Source: an uncultured Oscillospiraceae bacterium
GTDB lineage: Bacteria; Bacillota; Clostridia; Oscillospirales; Oscillospiraceae
DNA: 44,424 nucleotides
Direction of reading: 5' to 3'
NCBI GenBank assembly: GCA_949494735.1
Contig: CATABD010000013.1
Location: 1-44,424 of the forward strand
Translations under genes and position numbers: made by a program
Shown here: positions 38,153-44,424 of the stretch, piece by piece
Position numbering within the stretch: the stretch's first letter is position 1
Layout of the letters: each line of letters starts with the position of its first letter
Notes under the pieces: generated by a model
What the model saw: only the letters and a program-made list of their open reading frames with translations
What the model was told of the DNA's origin: nothing
The model's database searches: none

Positions 38153-39469
38153 ATGTCCTTTGTATTTGACCGGGACGCCTATGAGCGCCGGACGGCCTGG
38201 TTCGTCCAGGCCCGGTTCGGCCTGTTTCTCCACTGGGGGCTGTACGCCATCCCCGCCCGGGGGGAGTGGGTGCGCAGCGTGGAGCGAATCCCCAACGGGG
38301 AGTACGACCCCCTCATGACAGAATTTGACCCCAGGCACTGCGACATGCGGGAGTGGATGGCGGCGGCCAAGGGGGCGGGGATGCAGTACGCCGTCCTCAC
38401 CGCCAAGCACCACGACGGCTTCTGCCTGTTCGACAGCGCCTATACGGATTTTAAGTCCACCAACAGCCCCGCCGGGCGGGACTTTGTGCGGGAATTTCTG
38501 GACGCCGCCAGGGAGGCCGGGCTGAGGGCCGGGCTGTACTTCTCCCTCATCGACTGGCGCCACCCCGACTTCCCCCACTACGGCGACCGCAACCACCCCA
38601 TGCGGGACGACCCGGCCTATGGAAACGGGGGCCGGGACTTCGGCCGCTACCTGGACTACATGCACGCCCAGGTGCGGGAGCTGTGCTCCAACTACGGAAA
38701 GCTGGATCTTCTGTGGTTTGACTTCTCCTATGATGAGCTGCGGGGGGAGGCGTGGCGGGGGACCGAGCTGATGGAGCTGGTGCGCGCCCTCCAGCCCGAT
38801 GTGGTGGTGAACAACCGCCTGGAGGTGAGCGGGGAGGGCTTCGGCTCGCTGGCCGCCTGCGCCCCCACTCCCTTCCACGGGGATTTCGTCAGTCCCGAGC
38901 AGATCGTCCCGCCCGACGGCCTGCGCGACGCCCAGGGCCGCCCCCTGGTGTGGGAGAGCTGCGTCACCATGAACAACCACTGGGGCTACTGCGCCCACGA
39001 CCGCTTTTATAAAAGCGCCCCCATGCTGGTCAAAAAGCTGGTGGAGTGCGTGTCCAAGGGGGGGAACCTGCTGCTCAACGTGGGGCCCGACGCCCAGGGC
39101 CGCTTCCCGGACCAGGCCTTGGCCATCCTGGCGGAGCTGGGCCGTTGGATGGACAAAAACGGGGAAAGCATTTACGGCTGCGGCGGCGCGGGGCTGCCCA
39201 AGCCCGACTTTGGCCGCTACACCCGCCGGGGGGACACGCTGTACGCCCACATCTTTGAGAACACCGTGGGCCCCCTGCCCCTGTTCGGGGTGGATCCGGC
39301 GGACATTTTGTCCATCCGCCGCCTGGCGGACGGCAGCCAGGTGAAGCTGTCCCAGAGCTGGGTGCACAGCGACTACCCCGCCCTGGCCTTCGCCGACCTG
39401 GGGCCCGACCCGGAGCTGCCCGACCAGACCGACACGGTGCTGGAGATCCGCCTCCGGCCCGGAACATAA
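38153..39469 (+). CDS. Alpha-L-fucosidase, GH29
   Basis: It encodes a 438-residue GH29 enzyme that removes alpha-linked fucose. The barrel begins with WFVQARFGLFLHWGLYAIPARGEWV. It continues with VLTAKHHDGFCLFDS, the nucleophile Asp in LLWFDFSYDE, WESCVTMNNHWGYC and LLLNVGPDAQGRFP. A short beta-domain ends the protein. There is no signal peptide, so it acts inside the cell on imported fucosyl sugars, for instance from mucin or milk glycans. The ATG at 38153 has GGAGAGGAGG 8 bases upstream; the longer open frame overlaps cutC on the other strand and is not used. Transporter genes for its substrate are not nearby. Confidence 0.94.
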   Translation: MSFVFDRDAYERRTAWFVQARFGLFLHWGLYAIPARGEWVRSVERIPNGEYDPLMTEFDPRHCDMREWMAAAKGAGMQYAVLTAKHHDGFCLFDSAYTDFKSTNSPAGRDFVREFLDAAREAGLRAGLYFSLIDWRHPDFPHYGDRNHPMRDDPAYGNGGRDFGRYLDYMHAQVRELCSNYGKLDLLWFDFSYDELRGEAWRGTELMELVRALQPDVVVNNRLEVSGEGFGSLAACAPTPFHGDFVSPEQIVPPDGLRDAQGRPLVWESCVTMNNHWGYCAHDRFYKSAPMLVKKLVECVSKGGNLLLNVGPDAQGRFPDQALAILAELGRWMDKNGESIYGCGGAGLPKPDFGRYTRRGDTLYAHIFENTVGPLPLFGVDPADILSIRRLADGSQVKLSQSWVHSDYPALAFADLGPDPELPDQTDTVLEIRLRPGT

Positions 39470-39499
39470 CAAATTCACATGGAAAAGGAGGGTCACGCG

Positions 39500-40610
39500 A
39501 TGAAAGCAGTCAAGCGCGCCGCGGCGCAGCTTGCGAGGGCCTGTGCCCCCGCGTTCCTTCTCTTCGCCCTGCTCCTGTCCGGGTGCGGAGAGACCTCAGA
39601 ACCGAAACCGGCGCCGGACGCGTCCCCCGCGCCCACCCCTGCCGCCACCGCCTCCCCGGCGCTGCCCACCGGCGAAGAGACGCTCACCAGCATCCTGGAC
39701 CGGGACGGCAGCGACGGATACGCCGGCGAGCTGGTGCTGGTCTACCACCCTGCCCTGTGGGACAGCGGGTCCAAGCCCATGGGCTCCCTGGACGGACTTG
39801 TGGAGACCACCCAGCACCGGGTCCCCACCCGGCCCGATACCTACCTGAAAACCGCCGGGCTCTACGACGAGGCGGATCCCTATCTGACCGACGCCGCGCG
39901 GCAGGCGGACCCCTGCTACGAGCTGACTGACGGGGACCGCTGGCAGACCGGCTTCCAGTACATTTTCCATGTTGGGGACCAATGCCCGGATCCTCTTCAC
40001 GGAGTTCCTGGCCACCGCCGCCCAGGAGACCGTCTATCCCGGCGCGTACATTTCCCATTTCCTCCCCTGGTGGTATTCGGACAAGGCCGTCTGGGAGGAC
40101 CTGGCCGGGGACGGCGCAGACCTATACCTGCGGGAAAGCGGTTTCTCGCGTCAGGACGGCTTGTCCATCTTTACCTGGGGGAATATGCGGCACGACTACC
40201 CGCTGGCGCTCCTCCTGGCCTGTTTTGTGGAGAACCGGGGCGGCAGCGAGGCGTTTGCCCACCTGGAAAACGGGGAGGGCACAGAGCTGCGCCAGGTCGT
40301 GCCCCAGATATGGGAGGAGCTGGGCTATGGGGACTACGCCGCCTTTATAGAGGACTTCCTCTTGTCCATCCTCCTCCACGAGGAGGACGGGCCCTACCGT
40401 CTGCGCCCCTTCGAGGGATATGACCCCGCGCTCTGCGGCGGGGAGGAGGACCCCTTCTCCCATCTGGCGCCCATCATCACGGACAAGGGGCTCCGCATCC
40501 GGGCGGGCGGCTATACCGTGATACGGCCTGTGGGCGGGGTGTATGTTCCCCCCGCCAGCGCGTCCGAGGAGCTGTGTTATGTGGGGATCACCTGGAAAAC
40601 CGACACATAA
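39500..40610 (+). pseudogene. Lipoprotein of unknown function, interrupted by a +1 frameshift
   Basis: The N-terminal part has a clear lipoprotein signal: a basic start, a hydrophobic core, and LSGC (Cys at about residue 28). A Pro/Ala/Thr-rich linker follows (about 30-55), then a globular region with ELVLVYHPALWD and QTGFQYIF. At the G-run 39974-39977 the frame shifts. Removing one G joins HVG to TNARILFTEFLATAAQETV and the rest of the protein to 40610, giving an intact product of about 370 residues. As it stands, translation of the first frame continues with atypical Arg/Pro-rich sequence to 40423. I do not recognise the domain. The ATG at 39500 has AAAAGGAGGG 8 bases upstream. Natural pseudogene, phase variation or sequencing error are all possible. 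Confidence 0.8.
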
Positions 40611-40630
40611 TAAACAAGGAGGAGATATTG

Positions 40631-41989
40631 ATGGTCAAACCTTGGCAAAACGAAAACGCCCAGTGGCGGATCGAATTGGAGCTTGACGGGCCGGGCGGGG
40701 CCCTGTCCCTGCGCGCGGGGGCCCAGGGCCGGACGCTCATCCTCGGCCTGGGCAAGGCCCCCGGCACGGAGACCGCCCGCCGCGCCGCCGCCAAGGCGGT
40801 AAAGGTCCTGCGGGAACTGGGAGTCGAGAGCGCCGTGCTGGACGCCGCCCCGGCAGTCGAGGCGCTGGGGCCGGAGGGGGCCGCCGCCCTGGCACAGGGG
40901 GCCCAGCTGGCCTGCTACCGCCAGCCCAGCTGGAAGGAGGGGGAGGACAAGCCCTTTACCCTCCACCTCGCCGGGGCGGAGGGGCTGGAGGACGCCCTGG
41001 CCCGGGCGGACGCGGTGACCCGGGCGGTGTGCTTCGCCCGGGATCTGGTGAACTGCCCCGCCAACCTGCTCACCCCGGAGGACATGGCCCGGCGGATGGC
41101 CGAAGCCGCCGGGGAGCTGGGCATCGAGGTGGACATCCTGGACGGGGAGCGCACCCGCGCACTGGGCATGGGGGCCTACCACGCCGTGGCGGACAGCGCC
41201 GCCCACCCGCCCCGGCTCATCGTGCTGCGCTGGCGGGGCGGGAAGGAGGGCGCGCCCCCCATCGCCCTGGTGGGCAAGGGCGTGTGCTGCGACACCGGGG
41301 GCTACTGCCTCAAGACCGCCGCAGGCCTCAAGGGAACCCGGGGGGATATGGCCGGGGGCGCGGCGGTGTGCGGCGCGCTGCTGGCCCTGGCGGAAAACAA
41401 AATCCCGGTGAACGCGGTGGCGGTCATCCCGGCGGTGGAAAACCGCCTGTCGGCGGACAGCTTCCTCCCCGGCGACGTGATCCGCTCCATGTCCGGCAAG
41501 ACCATCCAGGTGAACAACACCGACGCGGAGGGCCGCCTGATCCTGGCCGACGCCATCACCTACGCCATCCGGCAGGAGGGCGCGGCGAAGATCGTGGACA
41601 TCGCCACCCTCACCGGGGCGTGCGTGGCCGCCCTGGGCTTCACCACTGCGGGGCTGCTCACCAATCACGAGGGGCTGTTCCTTGCCCTGATGAACGCCGC
41701 CAAGCGGGCCGGGGAGCAGTACTGGCGCTTCCCCGATTTCCCCGAGTACCACAAGATGATCGAAAGCCCGGTGGCCGACCTGTGCAACCAGTCCAGCGAC
41801 GGCTGCGGGGCCATCACCGCGGGGCTGTTCGTGGGCGCGTTCGCGGAAAACCGCCCCTGGGCCCACCTGGACATCGCGGGCACCGCCTGGGTGGACCGCC
41901 CCCGCTGGGAGTACCAGACCGCCGGGGCCACCGGGGCGGGCGTGTCCACCTTGTATGAGCTGTGCCGGGGGCTGGCGGATGGGGCGTGA
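40631..41989 (+). CDS. M17 leucyl aminopeptidase
   Basis: It encodes a 452-residue dimetal aminopeptidase of family M17. The N-terminal regulatory domain covers about residues 1-140 and is followed by FARDLVNCPANLLTPEDMA. The metal and catalytic residues lie in VGKGVCCDTGGYCLK (Lys and Asp), GDMAGGAAV and the signature NTDAEGRLILAD. The VGKGVCCDTGG block replaces the common VGKGITFDSGG with Cys-Cys, which is somewhat unusual. DIATLTGACVAALG and the final HLDIAGTAW confirm the family. It removes N-terminal residues from peptides in the cytosol. AAGGAGG lies 8 bases before the ATG. The next gene overlaps its stop by 11 bases. Confidence 0.93.
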   Translation: MVKPWQNENAQWRIELELDGPGGALSLRAGAQGRTLILGLGKAPGTETARRAAAKAVKVLRELGVESAVLDAAPAVEALGPEGAAALAQGAQLACYRQPSWKEGEDKPFTLHLAGAEGLEDALARADAVTRAVCFARDLVNCPANLLTPEDMARRMAEAAGELGIEVDILDGERTRALGMGAYHAVADSAAHPPRLIVLRWRGGKEGAPPIALVGKGVCCDTGGYCLKTAAGLKGTRGDMAGGAAVCGALLALAENKIPVNAVAVIPAVENRLSADSFLPGDVIRSMSGKTIQVNNTDAEGRLILADAITYAIRQEGAAKIVDIATLTGACVAALGFTTAGLLTNHEGLFLALMNAAKRAGEQYWRFPDFPEYHKMIESPVADLCNQSSDGCGAITAGLFVGAFAENRPWAHLDIAGTAWVDRPRWEYQTAGATGAGVSTLYELCRGLADGA

Positions 41990-44399
41990 CCAATACTGGG
42001 CGGAGGAGCTGGCCGCCCTGGACGGGGAGCGGCGCCGGGCCATGGAGTTCCTCCGGAACCACCTGCCATGCAGCGACCTGGACTGCTACCCCTTCTCCCT
42101 CTTCCTGCGCTTTGCCGCCCACGCCCTGGCCCTGCGGGACGAGGCCCCCTGGTGCGGGGAGCTGGAGTGGGAGCTCTTCGCCCACTACGTCCTCTTCCCC
42201 CGGGTGAATGACGAGGACCTGTCCTTCCACCGGGCGCTGTTCCACCGGGAGCTGTGGCCCCGTGTAAAGGATCTGGCCTCTGCGGAGGAGCGGGTGCTGG
42301 AGGTCAACCGCTGGTGCTGCGAGCACGCCTCCTACCAGGCCCAGGACGAGCGCACCGCCTCCCCGCTGACGGTGTACCGCTGCGGCAGCGGGCGGTGCGG
42401 GGAGGAGTCGGCCTTCCTGGTGTCCGCCCTGCGCAGCGTGGGCGTCGCCGCCCGGCAGGTATACGCCCCCCGCTGGGCCCACTGCGGCGACAACCACGCC
42501 TGGGTGGAAGCGCTGTGCGGTGGACGGTGGCGGTTTTTGGGGGCCTGTGAGCTGGAGCCGGTGCTGGACCGGGGCTGGTTCAACACCGCCGCCTCCCGGG
42601 CAGTGCTGGTGCACAGCCGCCTGTTCGGGGACGGCTCCTCCCCCCTCCACGGCGCGCCCCTGGGCCGGGACGGCGGGGTGGGCTGGTATAACCAGACCCC
42701 CCGGTACGCCAAAACCCGCCCCGTCCTCCTCCAGGCGCTGCTGGGCGGCGGGCCCGCCGCCGGGGCCCGGTTTGAGGTGCAGCTGCTCAACGACGGCTTC
42801 TTCCACACCATCGCCGTCCTCACCGCCGGGGAGGACGGCCGGGTCGAAATAGAGCTGGGTCTGGGAACCATCCACGTGCTGGCCCGCCTGGACGGCCTTA
42901 TGGCCGAGGGGGACTGCGATGGGGATTCCCTCGTGCTGGAGCTTTGCCCCCTCCCGGCGGGGGATACGGGCTGGGCGGACCTGGATGTATGCGCCCCGGA
43001 GCCGGAGCCGTCCAAGGCCCTCCCCCTCGCCCCGGAGCAAAAGCGGCGGCGGGCGGAGGAGCTCTCCCGGTGCGCCGCCCTTCGGGAGGCCCGGCTGGCG
43101 GAGCAATACGATCCCGGCCAGGCCCTCCCCGGCCGGGAGGACCTGCTCCGGGGGGCGCGGGGGAATTTCAGCCAGATCGCCGCCTTCCTCTCCCGGGACG
43201 GCGGCCCCCGCCGGGAGGCGCTGGCCCGCACCCTTTCTCCCAAGGACCTGCGGGACGCCCTCTCCGCCGTCCTGGAAGACCACCTGCAAGCCCTCCCTCC
43301 CCCGCCCCCCGGCGTGCCGGAGGAGGTCTACTGGCGGTATCTGGCCTGCCCCCGGGTGGCCCTGGAGCCGCTGACCCCCTGGCGGGGGGTATTGCAAAGG
43401 CTGCTGCCTCCCCTGGGGGACGACCCCGCCACCCTGGCCGCATGGCTGGAGGAGCGGGTGGGCTCCTGCCCTCCCAGCGCCTCCTACCGCCCCCTGTACT
43501 GGCCGCCGGAGGCGGCGCTTCGGGCGGGGCGGTGCGATGACAAAAGCCGCCGGGTGCTGCTCATCGCCGCCCTGCGCGCCCTGGGCGTCCCCGCCCGGCT
43601 GCGCCCCTTGGACGGCGCGCCGGAGTTCTGGCGGGACGGCGCCTTCCGCCCCGTCCGCCCGGAGCGGACGGGGACGCTGCGCCTCACCTGTCCCGGCGCA
43701 CCCCCCGCCTATGGGCAGGACTGGACCCTCTCCCGGTGGACGGGGAAGGGCTGGCAGGCGCTTTTCCTGCCCAGCGGGGACTGGGTAGAGGGCGCGCTCG
43801 CCGTCCGGCTCCCCGCCGGGCGTTACCGCCTTACCACCTCCACCCGCCTGCCCAACGGCAACCAGCTGGCCGCCCGGCGGGAGCTGGACGTCCCTCCCGG
43901 CGGCACGGCGGACGCCCAGCTGCGCCTGCGCCCCTTTGATCTGGCCCAGGCCCTCACCCGCCTGCCCATGCCCCCCACCCCCGCCCTCACCCCGGACGGC
44001 GGGCAGGTGGACGACATCTTCCGCCTGGACGGCCGCCCCACCCTGCTGGTGTGGGCGGAGGAGGGGGCCGAGCCCACCGAACACCTGCTGTCCGAGCTGG
44101 ACGGCCAGCGTCCCGCCCTGGACGGCCTGGGGATAAGCATGCTGTTCCTCCTGCGCCGCCGGGAGGCCCTCGCCCAGCCTACCCTGGCCGGGGTTCTGGG
44201 CCGCTGGCCCTCCGCCCGGGTTTTGCTGGACGACTGGGCCTACGACCTGGAGGACTTTGCCCGGCGGCTGGGCTGCGACCCGGACGCCCCGCCCCTGGCG
44301 GTGGTGTGCGACGGCGCGGGCCGGGCGGTCTACGCCGCCAGCGGCTACCGGGTGGGGGGCGGGGCCATGCTGGCCCAGGCCGCCGCCTGCCTGAAATGA
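41979..44399 (+). CDS. Large transglutaminase-like protein with two core-like modules
   Basis: It encodes an 806-residue protein without a signal peptide. The first module has a transglutaminase-like core: Cys140 in GSGRCGEESAFLVSALRSVG, His173 in CGDNHAWVEA, and FLGACELEPVLDRGWFN, where the usual third catalytic Asp is not at its standard place. A beta-rich region follows (about 220-340). A second Cys-containing core, AGRCDDKSRRVLLIAALRALGVPARLR, starts near residue 515 but lacks an obvious His. The last 130 residues (RPTLLVWAEEGAEPTEHLL to the end) look alpha/beta and could be thioredoxin-like. It is translated with the M17 peptidase (11-base overlap), so a peptide-processing role is plausible. 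The exact function is unknown. Confidence 0.8.
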   Translation: MGRDQYWAEELAALDGERRRAMEFLRNHLPCSDLDCYPFSLFLRFAAHALALRDEAPWCGELEWELFAHYVLFPRVNDEDLSFHRALFHRELWPRVKDLASAEERVLEVNRWCCEHASYQAQDERTASPLTVYRCGSGRCGEESAFLVSALRSVGVAARQVYAPRWAHCGDNHAWVEALCGGRWRFLGACELEPVLDRGWFNTAASRAVLVHSRLFGDGSSPLHGAPLGRDGGVGWYNQTPRYAKTRPVLLQALLGGGPAAGARFEVQLLNDGFFHTIAVLTAGEDGRVEIELGLGTIHVLARLDGLMAEGDCDGDSLVLELCPLPAGDTGWADLDVCAPEPEPSKALPLAPEQKRRRAEELSRCAALREARLAEQYDPGQALPGREDLLRGARGNFSQIAAFLSRDGGPRREALARTLSPKDLRDALSAVLEDHLQALPPPPPGVPEEVYWRYLACPRVALEPLTPWRGVLQRLLPPLGDDPATLAAWLEERVGSCPPSASYRPLYWPPEAALRAGRCDDKSRRVLLIAALRALGVPARLRPLDGAPEFWRDGAFRPVRPERTGTLRLTCPGAPPAYGQDWTLSRWTGKGWQALFLPSGDWVEGALAVRLPAGRYRLTTSTRLPNGNQLAARRELDVPPGGTADAQLRLRPFDLAQALTRLPMPPTPALTPDGGQVDDIFRLDGRPTLLVWAEEGAEPTEHLLSELDGQRPALDGLGISMLFLLRRREALAQPTLAGVLGRWPSARVLLDDWAYDLEDFARRLGCDPDAPPLAVVCDGAGRAVYAASGYRVGGGAMLAQAAACLK

Positions 44400-44409
44400 A
44401 TAGAGGGCC

Positions 44410-44424
44410 GGACGCTTTGCGTCC
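44410..44424 (+). terminator. Hairpin at the window end, probably an incomplete terminator
   Basis: GGACGC and GCGTCC form a six-base stem around TTT just behind the last stop codon. Any T-run lies outside the window. Confidence 0.45.

Noticed and set aside
39969-40610. Second half of the lipoprotein as an independent gene starting at ATG 39969
   Set aside because: There is no ribosome binding site, and removing a single G joins it perfectly to the upstream frame.

Overview
The window is about 44 kb of dense, GC-rich Firmicutes chromosome. Gene content points to a spore-forming gut Clostridium-type organism: a pdaB-like deacetylase, SdpR/SdpI, CsoR/CopA and strong AGGAGG ribosome binding sites. 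The high GC and the carbohydrate genes best fit a high-GC Oscillospiraceae such as the Flavonifractor/Lawsonibacter group; this lineage is inferred from style and content, not from a search. Nearly all of the sequence is coding. Promoters are often clear sigma-A type with 17-bp spacers, and many genes end in strong intrinsic terminators.

Region 1 (1-4.4 kb) holds the 3' end of dnaX, ybaB, a Nudix hydrolase, a 16-bp palindrome matching the ParB centromere site parS, an M3 oligopeptidase and an sdpI/sdpR autorepressed pair. A structured repeat of about 110 bp occurs twice, before ybaB and before the Nudix gene. Region 2 (4.4-14 kb) looks like a raffinose-family oligosaccharide locus. It has an ABC sugar importer without its own ATPase, an intracellular GH36 alpha-galactosidase, an AraC regulator, a fructokinase and a GH13 amylosucrase-like enzyme. 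The predicted route is uptake, removal of galactose, cleavage of the resulting sucrose and phosphorylation of the fructose.

Region 3 (14-22.7 kb) carries a PdaB-like deacetylase, an iron-type alcohol dehydrogenase, a MalY/PatB C-S lyase, the TrkA/TrkH potassium uptake pair, tRNA-Ala(GGC) with a long structured leader, an RluA-type pseudouridine synthase, a GNAT and a small membrane protein. Region 4 (22.7-26.3 kb) is a csoR-copA copper operon; its CopA has a C-terminal CopZ-like domain with an apparent internal ribosome binding site. Beside it lie a MITE and a FlK-like thioesterase. Region 5 (26.3-31 kb) is a two-component/ABC module in the order response regulator, TfoX C-domain protein, ATPase, two permeases and sensor kinase.

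Region 6 (31-44.4 kb) has a MATE exporter, an unknown coiled-coil protein, a heterodimeric ABC exporter pair, cutC, a GH29 fucosidase, a frameshifted lipoprotein gene, an M17 aminopeptidase and a large transglutaminase-like protein. The most striking regulatory feature is upstream of the ABC exporter pair. A perfect-spacing promoter is followed by a 27-codon leader ORF with an excellent Shine-Dalgarno and then an intrinsic terminator just before the first transporter gene. This layout matches ribosome-mediated attenuation known from Bacillus bmrB-bmrCD. A small MITE family with shared terminal inverted repeats (two copies with both ends and one solo end) also runs through the window.
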